A DNA stretch of 64,000 nucleotides from Bacteroidota bacterium. GTDB taxonomy: Bacteria; Bacteroidota; Bacteroidia; Bacteroidales; BM520. The notes beneath the pieces were generated by a model, which did not search any database, had not been told where the DNA came from, and worked only from the letters and a program-made list of their open reading frames with translations. The translations under genes were made by a program, and so were the position numbers. The stretch lies in contig PDRJ01000024.1 in the NCBI GenBank assembly GCA_002748065.1, positions 26,890 through 90,889 on the forward strand, read 5' to 3'. Positions 46,446 through 57,943 of this stretch are shown one piece after another (within the stretch, counting starts at the first letter, position 1; every line of letters begins with the position of its first letter).

Positions 46446-47987
46446 ATGCTAAACAAGATCGACAAAATAGAACTAGAATACCTCCAGTTGGAGAACTATC
46501 AGGCGATTAAGGACCTTATGACCACGGCCTACTCCACCATTCCTGATTCCTACTGGACGGAGAACCAACTAAAGACCCTCCTCCGTAAATTTCCGGAGGG
46601 GCAGGCAATCATCAAAGTCGACGGAGAGGTAGCCGGTTGTGCCCTATCCATTATTGTGGATTACAGCAAATATGAGGGAAACCACACCTACCGGGAGGTC
46701 ACTGCGGACTACACCTTCGACTCTCACGACCCCAATGGCGATATGCTGTATGGGATTGATATCTTTATCAAACCGGAATTCAGGGGGTTGCGGCTTGGGC
46801 GACGGCTATACGACTATCGCAAGGATCTTTGTGAGAAGAGAAATCTCAAAGGCATCGCCTTTGGCGGAAGAATTCCCAATTACCACAAATACGCCCACCA
46901 GCTAAGTCCCAAGGAGTATATTGAGAAAGTAAAAAGGAAAGAGATTGATGACCCGGTGTTAAACTTCCAAATATCCAATGACTTCCATCCTGCAAGGATT
47001 CTGAAAGGGTACCTGGAAGATGACACGGCATCCCGGGAGTTTGCCGTACTCTTAGAGTGGGATAATATCTACTATGAGAAACAGCAAAAAAAAGCCACAA
47101 GCAATAAGAAAATCGTACGGTTGGGACTAATACAATGGCAGATGAGGCCCTACGAAGATGTGGCATCACTACTTCAGCAAGCTGAGTTTTTTGTAGACGC
47201 TGTTTCGGGCTATCGATCTGATTTTGCCCTTTTCCCCGAGTTCTTTAATGCCCCATTAATGGCAAAGAACAACCACCTTAGCGAACCCGAGGCCATTCGG
47301 GAGCTGGCCAAACACACCCATGAGTTAGTACAACGGTTCTCTGAGCTATCCATCTCGTACAACATCAACATTGTGGCGGGGAGCATGCCGGAGATGAAAG
47401 GCGACAACCTCTACAACGTGGGCTACCTATGCAAGCGAGACGGGAGCATTGAACGATACGAGAAACTGCACGTCACCCCCGACGAAAGCAGAGTGTGGGG
47501 AATGCAAGGGGGCGAAACATTGAACGTGTTTGACACCGACTGTGGAAAAGTCGGAGTATTGATCTGCTATGACTCGGAGTTTCCTGAACTGAGCCGGCTC
47601 CTGGCCAAAGAGGGCATGGATATTCTGTTTATCCCCTTCCTCACCGACACCCAAAATGGCTACTCCCGTGTGCGGAACTGCGCCAGAGCCAGGGCCATTG
47701 AAAACGAGTGTTATGTGGCCATTGCCGGAAGCGTAGGGAACCTCCCCAATGTGCATAACATGGACATACAGTTCGCCCAATCTATGGTATTTACCCCCTG
47801 CGATTTCGCCTTCCCCACCAATGGAATCAAAGCCGAAGCAACCCCCAATACGGAGATGATCTTAATCGCCGATGTAGACGTGGGTCTGCTTCGCGAACTC
47901 CATGAGTTTGGAAGCGTACAGAATCTTAAGAATCGAAGAACAGACCTCTTCCAACTTCATAGAAATAACTTGGAAAACAGGGTGTAG
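46446..47987 (+). CDS. GNAT acetyltransferase-nitrilase fusion protein
   Basis: Protein of 513 residues. The N-terminal ~200 residues form a GNAT domain, with a divergent acetyl-CoA loop RGLRLGRRLYDYRKDL near 117. After about residue 225 comes a carbon-nitrogen hydrolase (nitrilase superfamily): catalytic Glu in ALFPEFF, Lys in YEKLHVT, Cys in VLICYDSEFPEL. This GNAT-nitrilase combination is a recognised but uncharacterised family. Substrate unknown; amide or N-acyl chemistry is a reasonable guess. It follows the element copy 6 and its stop abuts a 3' remnant of another. Confidence 0.92.
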   Translation: MLNKIDKIELEYLQLENYQAIKDLMTTAYSTIPDSYWTENQLKTLLRKFPEGQAIIKVDGEVAGCALSIIVDYSKYEGNHTYREVTADYTFDSHDPNGDMLYGIDIFIKPEFRGLRLGRRLYDYRKDLCEKRNLKGIAFGGRIPNYHKYAHQLSPKEYIEKVKRKEIDDPVLNFQISNDFHPARILKGYLEDDTASREFAVLLEWDNIYYEKQQKKATSNKKIVRLGLIQWQMRPYEDVASLLQQAEFFVDAVSGYRSDFALFPEFFNAPLMAKNNHLSEPEAIRELAKHTHELVQRFSELSISYNINIVAGSMPEMKGDNLYNVGYLCKRDGSIERYEKLHVTPDESRVWGMQGGETLNVFDTDCGKVGVLICYDSEFPELSRLLAKEGMDILFIPFLTDTQNGYSRVRNCARARAIENECYVAIAGSVGNLPNVHNMDIQFAQSMVFTPCDFAFPTNGIKAEATPNTEMILIADVDVGLLRELHEFGSVQNLKNRRTDLFQLHRNNLENRV

Positions 47988-48031
47988 AGAAGGAATGCAC
48001 AAAACAGTGTCGCTCTTTATAGTTAGATGCT
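47986..48031 (+). mobile_element. MITE-like element, degenerate 3' remnant (copy 8)
   Basis: About 46 bp resemble the last part of the 152-bp family (GAGAAG..CAC..CTTTATAG..GATGCT). It begins at the stop codon of the GNAT-nitrilase gene. A mirror motif CTATAAAG at 48043-48050 pairs with CTTTATAG at 48015-48022. Confidence 0.5.
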
Positions 48032-48263
48032 AATGAGCTCGTCTATAAAGCAATTTTAAAAATCCGAAAAATTTGATTTCTTAGCTAAAAAGCAGGACAC
48101 TTTTCCTGTTCCCCTCGGGGAGTGCAAAGGAACGAAGAAAAAGTTTATAAAACAATCCTAATTTTTATTTGAAGAGAGAATATGTCACCGTTACTTTGTC
48201 CCGACGATTTAATACGTTATAAAAAAATTTTAATGTTTACATTTAAGGAGAATTAAAAAAATA

Positions 48264-50843
48264 ATGGCTACTATGGAAGAGACAAAACCGCTACTGGATC
48301 GTTACGCAGCAAACGAAAGCGCGCGTGCTGAGCAGGGCATCCCGCCCCTTGCTCTCAACGAAAAAGAGACCCAAGAATTGTGTGAATTGATGCAAGCGCC
48401 CCCAGAGGCACAAGAGGAACTTTTAACATTCCTGTTCATCAACCGCATATCCCCCGGGGTAACACCCTCTGCAAAAGTAAAAGCGGCCTTTCTGGACGGC
48501 ATCATCAAAGGGGAAAAAACCACTCCCCTTATAGACAAGAAAAAGGCCATAGAGATTTTAGGCACTATGGTGGGAGGATACAATGTCCCTCCTCTCATTG
48601 ATGCACTCAGCCATGAGGCCTTGGCAGAGGAAGCAGTAAAAGCATTAAGCAAGGTCACCCTGGTTTACGATGCCTTTGATCAGATCGTGGCTTTATCAAA
48701 GACCAACCCCTTTGCGATGCAGGTTTTAGAGTCATGGGCCAGGGCTGACTGGTTCACTTCCAGAGCAAAGCTACCAGAGCGCATTAAAGTAAAGGTATAC
48801 AAAGTGGAAGGAGAGATTAACACAGACGATTTCTCCCCGGCCTCCGAAGCCTGGAGCCGTCCCGACATCCCACTTCACGCACTCTCCATGGGAAATAGCC
48901 GTTTCCCCGACGGAAACGAAACCATTGCACAATGGCGCAAGGAAGGTTATCGTGTAGCTTTTGCCGGAGATGTAGTGGGAACAGGTTCTTCCCGAAAATC
49001 AGCATGTAACTCCCTGCTTTGGCACATCGGAGAAGATATTCCCTTCGTCCCCAACAAGCGCAACGACGCCATCATCCTGGGAGGAGCCATCGCCCCCATC
49101 TTCTACAACACCGCTGAAGACTCCGGAAGTTTGCCCATCACCACCGATGTTTCTCAGATAAACACTGGTGATGTGATCATTATCGACACCCAAAAGGGAG
49201 AGATCACCAACGAATCCGGAGAGCTTGTCACCACGTTTAAGCTATCCCCCAACACCCTGGAGGACGAATTTAGAGCAGGTGGACGGATCAACCTCATCAT
49301 TGGAAGAGCCCTTACTCAAAAAACCAGAAAAATATTGGGGATGCCGGAGGATGACATTTTCACCAGAGCGGAAAACCCAACTCCCAAGCCCAATCAAGCT
49401 TACACGTTGGCCCAAAAAATGGTGGGTAAAGCTTGTGGGGTAAAAGGCGTATTACCGGGAGAGGCTTGTGAACCCAAGATGACAACGGTAGGTTCCCAAG
49501 ACACCACTGGCCCCATGACCGCCGATGAACTGACGGAGTTGGCTTGTCTAAAATTCCAATCACCGCTATTCATGCAGTCCTTCTGTCACACTGCCGCTTA
49601 TCCCAAGCCTGCTGATGTGAAGATGCACAAAAGCATGCCCGGCTTTGTTACATCCCGGAAAGGGATTGCCCTAAACCAGGGAGATGGTGTCATTCACTCT
49701 TGGCTCAACCGCATGTTGATTCCCGATACCGTAGGAACGGGAGGAGACTCGCATACACGTTTCCCCCTGGGGATCTCCTTCCCCGCAGGATCAGGACTGG
49801 TGGCCTTTGCCGGCGCACTGGGATTTATGCCCCTCAACATGCCGGAATCCGTGTTAATAAAATTCACCGGAGAGCTACAACCAGGCATCACCCTTCGGGA
49901 TATTGTCAATGCGATTCCCTATGTGGCCATTCAACAAGGGAAATTAACAGTTCCCAAAAAGAATAAGGTAAATATCTTTAACGGCCGTATTTTGGAATTT
50001 GAAGGGTTGGAGGACATCACTGCAGAGCAAGCCTTTGAGATCACGGATGCCTCCGCTGAACGAAGTGCCGCCGCTGCTGTTTTCAACCTCTCAGAAGCAT
50101 CGGTTATTTCGTATGTGAAATCCAATATTGCCCTCTTGGAGTCCCTAATTAAGGGAGGATATCAAGATGCAGAAACCATTCAGAAACGTATTGATGACCT
50201 CAACGAGTGGTTAGCAGACCCCCAACTACTCCGTGCTGACAAGGATGCAGAATATGCAGAAGTGATAGAGATCAACCTCTCAGAAATAAAAGAGCCTATC
50301 TTGGCTTGCCCCAACGATCCTGACGATGTCAAACTCCTCTCAGATGTGGCAGGGAGAGAGATCAATGACGTATTTATTGGCTCCTGCATGACCAATATCG
50401 GCCACTTTAGAGCTGCAGCCAAGGTGTGGGAAAAAGAGAAAGTGAACCCCCATGTGAGAACCTACCTGGCTCCTCCCACACGGATGGATCAATCGCTTCT
50501 GAAGGACGAATCCCTGTTTATGAACTTCAGTAAGATTGGAGCACGTATCGAGACGCCCGGTTGTTCACTCTGCATGGGGAACCAGCTCAGGGTACCAGAC
50601 AATGCCGTTGTCTACTCCACCTCCACCCGAAACTTTAACAACAGGATGGGGAATGGTGCTCAGGTCTACTTAGGGTCGGCAGAATTAGGCGCCATCATCT
50701 CTGTGTTGGGAAGAATCCCCACACAGGAGGAGTATATGACATACTATATGCAAAATATTGCCCCCTATAAGGAGAGCATATATACCTATCTACAATTTGA
50801 CGAACAAGAACCTACAACCATCTATAAAAGAAGAGATTTATAA
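48264..50843 (+). CDS. acnB: Aconitate hydratase B-type (citrate/isocitrate interconversion)
   Basis: Fe-S hydratase of 859 residues with the AcnB layout. An N-terminal HEAT-like domain occupies residues ~1-160, the swivel domain sits in the first half (TGSSRKSACNSLLWHIGED), and the aconitase core follows. Cluster-binding Cys lie in GSCMTNIGHFRAAAKV near 710 and ETPGCSLCMGNQ near 767. The ATG at 48264 follows AAGGAG. A possible promoter TTTG-N19-TTACTTTG lies near 48208-48238. It reads toward icd in the same direction. It may run either way in vivo. The B-type is less usual in Bacteroidota. Confidence 0.95.
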   Translation: MATMEETKPLLDRYAANESARAEQGIPPLALNEKETQELCELMQAPPEAQEELLTFLFINRISPGVTPSAKVKAAFLDGIIKGEKTTPLIDKKKAIEILGTMVGGYNVPPLIDALSHEALAEEAVKALSKVTLVYDAFDQIVALSKTNPFAMQVLESWARADWFTSRAKLPERIKVKVYKVEGEINTDDFSPASEAWSRPDIPLHALSMGNSRFPDGNETIAQWRKEGYRVAFAGDVVGTGSSRKSACNSLLWHIGEDIPFVPNKRNDAIILGGAIAPIFYNTAEDSGSLPITTDVSQINTGDVIIIDTQKGEITNESGELVTTFKLSPNTLEDEFRAGGRINLIIGRALTQKTRKILGMPEDDIFTRAENPTPKPNQAYTLAQKMVGKACGVKGVLPGEACEPKMTTVGSQDTTGPMTADELTELACLKFQSPLFMQSFCHTAAYPKPADVKMHKSMPGFVTSRKGIALNQGDGVIHSWLNRMLIPDTVGTGGDSHTRFPLGISFPAGSGLVAFAGALGFMPLNMPESVLIKFTGELQPGITLRDIVNAIPYVAIQQGKLTVPKKNKVNIFNGRILEFEGLEDITAEQAFEITDASAERSAAAAVFNLSEASVISYVKSNIALLESLIKGGYQDAETIQKRIDDLNEWLADPQLLRADKDAEYAEVIEINLSEIKEPILACPNDPDDVKLLSDVAGREINDVFIGSCMTNIGHFRAAAKVWEKEKVNPHVRTYLAPPTRMDQSLLKDESLFMNFSKIGARIETPGCSLCMGNQLRVPDNAVVYSTSTRNFNNRMGNGAQVYLGSAELGAIISVLGRIPTQEEYMTYYMQNIAPYKESIYTYLQFDEQEPTTIYKRRDL

Positions 50844-50983
50844 CACAAAGCGTGCTAACGATGGGGTTTCTCTCCCTGCCTGGAAAATACAACAGCTTCC
50901 TTTACCTCAGGAAACAGCAGTGTTTGAATTTTCTTACGCTTCTTGAGCAGCCCCGTTTTTAGAACGCCCTACCACATAACTAA

Positions 50984-53248
<2,265 letters not shown>

Positions 53249-53260
53249 TCGCAGAAATTC

Positions 53261-53294
53261 AAAGACAAGGGGGGAAAACTCCCTTGTCTTTTAG
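53261..53294 (+). terminator. Terminator between icd and the cit genes
   Basis: AAAGACAAGGG (53261-53271) pairs perfectly with CCCTTGTCTTT (53281-53291), followed by a short T run. citD starts only 15 nt later, so some read-through or an internal promoter must supply citDEF. Confidence 0.8.
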
Positions 53295-53309
53295 CATAAA
53301 AGAGAGGAA

Positions 53310-53597
53310 ATGGAACTAATTCAGAATGCACAAGTAGGTACATTTGAATCAAGTGATATCATGATCCTGATCGAACCTAAACCCAAAGGAGAAGGACGAG
53401 AGATCGAGCTTGTTTCCAATGTCATTATGGAATATGGTGATTCCATAAAAGAGGTGATCCACGAGGTTCTGGATCAATTTGAGGTCTCGGACGTAAAAAT
53501 TATTGCCACCGATAAAGGAGCATTAAATCCGACCATCCGGGCAAGAGTAGAGACTGCCGTAAAGAGAGCGTTAAAAATTCAAGAAGGAACCCTATAA
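53310..53597 (+). CDS. citD: Citrate lyase acyl carrier subunit (gamma)
   Basis: Acyl-carrier protein of citrate lyase, 95 residues, which is normal. The 2'-(5''-phosphoribosyl)-3'-dephospho-CoA prosthetic group is expected on Ser14 in GTFESSDIMI. The C-terminal region DKGALNPTIRARVETAVKRA is conserved. It is the first of citD-citE-citF, spaced 12 and 22 nt, clearly one operon. Confidence 0.95.
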   Translation: MELIQNAQVGTFESSDIMILIEPKPKGEGREIELVSNVIMEYGDSIKEVIHEVLDQFEVSDVKIIATDKGALNPTIRARVETAVKRALKIQEGTL

Positions 53598-53609
53598 AAG
53601 CAACGAGTT

Positions 53610-54494
53610 ATGACAAAAAACAGAAACCGTAGAACCATGCTTTACATCCCTGGAAATAATCCGGCGATGTTGCAAAACGGAGGAGTTTATGGTGCAGATG
53701 CAGTCCTTTTAGATTTGGAAGATGCGGTAGCTCTTAACCAAAAAGATGCCGCTCGCATCCTGGTGAGAAACATGATAAAGGAGGTCAACTACTACAACTG
53801 TGAGGTCACCGTACGCGTCAACCATATCTCCACTCCCTTTGGAAGAGCCGATCTGGAAGAAATTGTCCCACTCCAACCCGATGCCATTAGGTTCCCTAAA
53901 ACGGAGACCACGGAAGAACTCTCCAACCTGATAAACATCATTGAAGAGATTGAGGATAAGCATCACCTACCGCATGATAAGATGCACATTCATGCCATGA
54001 TAGAGACTGCCATCGGGGTGCAAAATGTATATGAGATTGCACGATTCTCACACCGAATAAACACCATCACCATTGGAGGACAGGATCTTACTGCCGATAT
54101 GGGAATTGTAAAGACAAAGGACAATGTGGGAATTGATTATGCAAGAAAGCGCATTGTTATGGCAGCAAAAGCGGCCAAAGTGGATGCTATAGATACCGTA
54201 TTTGCTGACATCGAAGATGATGAAGGATTACGCGCAGAGACCGAGTACATCAAAAAAGTAGGATTTGCCGGTAAAGCGGTTATTAATCCCAGACAAATTG
54301 ATATTGTAAATGAAGTATTCATGCCTACCGAAGATGAAATACGCAAGGCCTCCAAGATCTACCGAGGTTTTCTAAAAGCAAAAAAAGAGGGAGTCGGTGT
54401 GTTTGCTATTGATGGAAAAATGGTAGATGCCCCGGTCATGGCCAGGGCCTTACGAGTACTGGAAATTGCTGAAATCGATTTGGAATCGTTGTAA
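53610..54494 (+). CDS. citE: Citrate lyase beta subunit (citryl-ACP lyase)
   Basis: Cleaves citryl-ACP to acetyl-ACP and oxaloacetate. The 294-residue length is usual. It starts RTMLYIPGNNPAMLQNG, with the TIM-barrel metal site DAVLLDLEDAVALNQKDAAR near 30, HAMIETAIGVQNVYEIARFS near 128 and TIGGQDLTADMGI near 153. It lies between citD and citF in the operon. No transporter or oxaloacetate decarboxylase genes follow. Confidence 0.96.
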   Translation: MTKNRNRRTMLYIPGNNPAMLQNGGVYGADAVLLDLEDAVALNQKDAARILVRNMIKEVNYYNCEVTVRVNHISTPFGRADLEEIVPLQPDAIRFPKTETTEELSNLINIIEEIEDKHHLPHDKMHIHAMIETAIGVQNVYEIARFSHRINTITIGGQDLTADMGIVKTKDNVGIDYARKRIVMAAKAAKVDAIDTVFADIEDDEGLRAETEYIKKVGFAGKAVINPRQIDIVNEVFMPTEDEIRKASKIYRGFLKAKKEGVGVFAIDGKMVDAPVMARALRVLEIAEIDLESL

Positions 54495-54516
54495 ATGAAT
54501 AAAAGGAAACATCAAG

Positions 54517-56076
54517 ATGGAGAAAAAAAATATATTAGGGGTCAACATTCCCAAGCGTATCGAGGGAATAGGCGAAACACAACCCTATAGTGGTCCTTTT
54601 CGTAAGATCGAAAAAAACTGGATGGAAGAGCCCACCATCCCCCCTCAAAACAGAGCTTATCTACCCCACACCAACAAAGTAAAGAAGAGTATTAAAGAGG
54701 CCATACAACAGTGTAATCCCAAAGATGGGATCGTCATCTCTTTCCATCACCACCTAAGAGGAGGAGATGAGGTAGTTATGCAGGTAATGAATGTCATGGT
54801 GGAACTGGGCATCAAAGATATTACCCTGGCCTCCTCCTCCTTAACCTCTGCCCATGAGGGATTGGTTCCCTTGGTAAAAGACGGCACCATCACCGGGATC
54901 TTCTCCTCAGGCATCCGCGGTGAATTGGGAAGAACCATCTCTCTGGGATACCTGAAAAGACCTGCCGTTATTCACTCCCATGGTGGCCGCGTGAGGGATG
55001 TACATACGGGACGCATAAAAGTGGATATTGCCTTTATTGCAGCCTCTGCTGCCGATGAGGAGGGTAATGCCACCGGAGCCCACGGAAAAAGTGCTTTCGG
55101 CTCCCTGGGATATGCTGCCATTGATGCACGTTATGCCAAACAGGTAGTGGTGATCACCGATAACCTGGTGGAGTACCCCTGCATCCCCCCCTCCATTCCC
55201 CAGAATTTTGTGGACTATGTGGTGGAAGTGGACTCCATCGGTGACCCCCTGAAGATTGCCACCGGTACCACACGGATCACCAAAGCCCCCTTGGATCTGC
55301 GCATTGCCAAGCTGGCCTCGGATATTATTGTCAACACGAGCTATTTCAAAGAGGGCATCTCTTTCCAGGTGGGAGCAGGAGGAGCCTCCCTGGCAGTTGC
55401 CAAGTTTATCCGTGCAGAGATGAAGAAAAAACAGGTTACGGGTAGCTTCTTGCTGGGCGGCGTCACTTCCTATGGCGTAGATATGCTTGAAGAGGGGCTC
55501 TTCAAAGCCATTTTCGACGTACAGAGTTTCGATGCAGCGGTAAGCTCCTCACTGCTTAACAACCCCAACCACGTAGAGATCTCAGCAGGATTGTATGCCA
55601 ACCCCTACAACAGCGGTTGTGTAACCAACAAGCTGGATGTGGTAGTGTTGGGCGCTCTTGAGATTGACCTCAACTTCAACGTGAACGTAATCACCGGTTC
55701 CGACGGTAGCATCAGAGGAGCCTCAGGAGGACACTCAGACACCGCATCCGGAGCTCACTTGACCATCGTGGTATGCCCCTCCTTCAGAGGAAGAATCCCC
55801 ATCGTCAAACAAAAAGTCAACAACGTGGTGACACCAGGAGAATCGGTGGACGTATTAGTTACGGAAAGAGGAATCGCTATCAACCCCCTGAGAAAAGACC
55901 TCATGGAACAACTCTCCAAAACCTCACTACCTATTCGCCCCATAGCAGATATCGAAAAAGAGGTTCACGCGATCTGTGGAGACCCCCAACCCATCAAATA
56001 CAAAGACAAAGTGGTAGCTGTAGTTGAGTATAGAGATGGAACCATCATTGATGTAATTAAACAAATAGAGGAATAA
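54517..56076 (+). CDS. citF: Citrate lyase alpha subunit (acetyl-ACP:citrate transferase)
   Basis: Exchanges acetyl and citryl on the carrier protein. Length 519 is typical. It begins ILGVNIPKRIEGIGETQPYS and includes SFHHHLRGGDEVVMQVMNVM near 78, HSHGGRVRDVHTG near 157 and VITGSDGSIRGASGGHSDTA near 398. It is the last gene before a gap that holds an element copy and an AT-rich inverted repeat, separating citDEF from citXG. Confidence 0.96.
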   Translation: MEKKNILGVNIPKRIEGIGETQPYSGPFRKIEKNWMEEPTIPPQNRAYLPHTNKVKKSIKEAIQQCNPKDGIVISFHHHLRGGDEVVMQVMNVMVELGIKDITLASSSLTSAHEGLVPLVKDGTITGIFSSGIRGELGRTISLGYLKRPAVIHSHGGRVRDVHTGRIKVDIAFIAASAADEEGNATGAHGKSAFGSLGYAAIDARYAKQVVVITDNLVEYPCIPPSIPQNFVDYVVEVDSIGDPLKIATGTTRITKAPLDLRIAKLASDIIVNTSYFKEGISFQVGAGGASLAVAKFIRAEMKKKQVTGSFLLGGVTSYGVDMLEEGLFKAIFDVQSFDAAVSSSLLNNPNHVEISAGLYANPYNSGCVTNKLDVVVLGALEIDLNFNVNVITGSDGSIRGASGGHSDTASGAHLTIVVCPSFRGRIPIVKQKVNNVVTPGESVDVLVTERGIAINPLRKDLMEQLSKTSLPIRPIADIEKEVHAICGDPQPIKYKDKVVAVVEYRDGTIIDVIKQIEE

Positions 56077-56086
56077 TTAACAATCC

Positions 56087-56106
56087 GTAATTAGCAATTA
56101 GTAATT
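56087..56106 (+). repeat. AT-rich 20-bp inverted repeat, left arm
   Basis: GTAATTAGCAATTAGTAATT is the exact reverse complement of 56352-56371. Together they bracket 152-bp-family copy 7 in the citF-citXG gap. Confidence 0.8.
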
Positions 56107-56172
56107 AATTCTAAATCAACCCTATAAAGCTCTTATAATTTTTTTCTTTATAAATACAGTCAACCCCATCTG

Positions 56173-56339
56173 GTGTCTGTCCATAAGGTTAAGGTTTTGA
56201 GCAGCGTCTCTATAAAACATTCAAATTCAAGGCTTGCAAAGGCTGAAAAGAGGGGACTACGGTAAATGATCCGATCTTTGAAGGTAAACATAGACGAAGG
56301 GGGCGAGTCAGACTTTACAGACAAACGCCTTTCAAGGAT
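56173..56339 (+). mobile_element. MITE-like element, diverged copy 7
   Basis: The left end GTGTCTGTCCATAAGG and right end GACTTTACAGACAAACGC are family termini, but the copy is longer than 152 bp and the middle is much changed. No matching 5-bp flanks remain. It sits 96 nt past the citF stop. The 368-bp gap has no gene. Confidence 0.7.
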
Positions 56340-56351
56340 CTACAGAACTCA

Positions 56352-56371
56352 AATTACTAATTGCTAATTAC
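56352..56371 (+). repeat. AT-rich 20-bp inverted repeat, right arm
   Basis: AATTACTAATTGCTAATTAC is the exact reverse complement of 56087-56106. The distance of 285 bp from end to end encloses copy 7. The first 12 bases also occur at 32771-32782. Confidence 0.8.
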
Positions 56372-56444
56372 CTACAACGAAACGAATAAGCCAGTTTATT
56401 CCATAAAATACTTTCATCCCTTTTTTTCTGTGGAGAGTAAACTG

Positions 56445-57854
56445 ATGGACGATATACTACACAAAATACTCAATGCTAAAGAGCAACGTCAACGCATAAG
56501 ACAGCAATCAGGAGAGGTGGGTAATGCTACCATCAGCATCAGCTTTAATATTCCCGGATACCCCAAGAGCGATGAAAGGATCACTCAAACCTTCAGGGTA
56601 GTTCGTGACGACTTAGCACACTACCTGGTGGCACTACGCATTCCCGTAGACAAAAAACAGGTAATCGTACGCTGTGATGAAGCGGGGGACATCGCTTTTT
56701 TTCCCTTCCAGGCAAAACAACAGGAACTCCCCCTCTTTAAAGAGAAGTTGGAAGCGTTCGAACAAACACATCCGTTGGGAAGGCTCCTGGACGTAGACCT
56801 ATTTGATGGTAAAGCCAATGCCATCTCCTCCCACAAACAAAAAACCTGTTTTATCTGCAAAGAGACCCCTGCCCTACACTGCATGCGAAACCAAACGCAC
56901 AGCTATGAGGAGCTGAGAGCACACTTACGGGAAAAGATGGAGAAATTTCTGGAAGAAAGAGCGGAACAACAGGTCAGTAAACAACTGGCTGCTACAGCTC
57001 TTTGGGCCATTCTCACAGAGGTTGCCTTACCCCACAAACCGGGGCTGGTCTCTCCTCAAAGCAGCGGTTCACATCAGGATATGAATTTCCACACCTTTTT
57101 GGCCTCCACTTCGGCTATCACCCCCCATTTTCAACGGGTGGCAATCAGGGGATACCAGTGGAACGGAAAAGAACCGCAAGCGGTTTTAACACAACTGCGA
57201 ATCTCCGGACTGGAGATGGAGAAAGATATGTTTCTCACCACTCAAGGAGTTAATACCCAGAAAGGAGTTATCTTTCTAATGACCTTCTCCCTCTTTACCA
57301 TGGCCTATACCTTAAAAAAAACAGGAACATTCGATGAAACCGTATTTAAGGAGACCCTACAAACACTAAACAAAGGGCTTGTAAACCGGGAATTAAAAGG
57401 TAGTTCAAACCAAAATCGCTCCCACGGAGAGCAATGTTTCAATACCTTCGGGGAAGAGTTGGCCGGAGGCATCCGCAAAGAGGTGGAACAGGGACTTCCA
57501 ACCTTCTTCCACGAGGTCACTCCCTTTATGAAAAAGATCGGTTTCTCCTCAACCGATTACCGGGATCAATCCCACTTTGAAAACCAATGCAAACGCCTAC
57601 TGGTAAAGATCATGTCTATCAATAACGATACGAACATCCTCTTTAGAAGTGATGCCCAGACACTCCATCTCCTCCAGGAGAAGTCCTTAAAGACCTTACA
57701 GGGTAATGAAGATTTAACAAAAAATGAATCCTATGGGGAATTGATGGCATTTTGTACAACAAAAAAGATCTCTCCGGGTGGATCTGCCGACCTACTTGCG
57801 GTGAGCCTATTTTTAGATAACGTACGGACGAAGACACAAAAAAATACCTTCTAA
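56445..57854 (+). CDS. citXG: Fused CitX-CitG: citrate lyase prosthetic-group transferase and synthase
   Basis: Two-domain protein of 469 residues. The N-terminal ~165 residues are CitX, which attaches the phosphoribosyl-dephospho-CoA group to apo-CitD: RQQSGEVGNATISISFNIPG near 22. The rest is CitG, which makes the triphosphoribosyl precursor from ATP and dephospho-CoA: LPHKPGLVSPQSSGSHQDMN near 200. The ATG at 56445 gives this start; a GTG five codons earlier is an alternative. Both functions are known as separate or fused proteins. It begins 368 nt after citF, past the element. Confidence 0.92.
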   Translation: MDDILHKILNAKEQRQRIRQQSGEVGNATISISFNIPGYPKSDERITQTFRVVRDDLAHYLVALRIPVDKKQVIVRCDEAGDIAFFPFQAKQQELPLFKEKLEAFEQTHPLGRLLDVDLFDGKANAISSHKQKTCFICKETPALHCMRNQTHSYEELRAHLREKMEKFLEERAEQQVSKQLAATALWAILTEVALPHKPGLVSPQSSGSHQDMNFHTFLASTSAITPHFQRVAIRGYQWNGKEPQAVLTQLRISGLEMEKDMFLTTQGVNTQKGVIFLMTFSLFTMAYTLKKTGTFDETVFKETLQTLNKGLVNRELKGSSNQNRSHGEQCFNTFGEELAGGIRKEVEQGLPTFFHEVTPFMKKIGFSSTDYRDQSHFENQCKRLLVKIMSINNDTNILFRSDAQTLHLLQEKSLKTLQGNEDLTKNESYGELMAFCTTKKISPGGSADLLAVSLFLDNVRTKTQKNTF

Positions 57855-57943
57855 CACAAAAAATACCTTCGAAAGTTTAGCCTACCTATAGATATTTTTT
57901 ACCTTTACCCCATCAATAGTGCAAAACCGGAAATAGCGCCACT

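Noticed and set aside
48097..48146. A nested imperfect hairpin (GTTCC/GGAAC with CCCC/GGGG) before acnB.
   Set aside because: It lies upstream of the likely promoter, has mismatches and no T run, and no known riboswitch pattern was seen.
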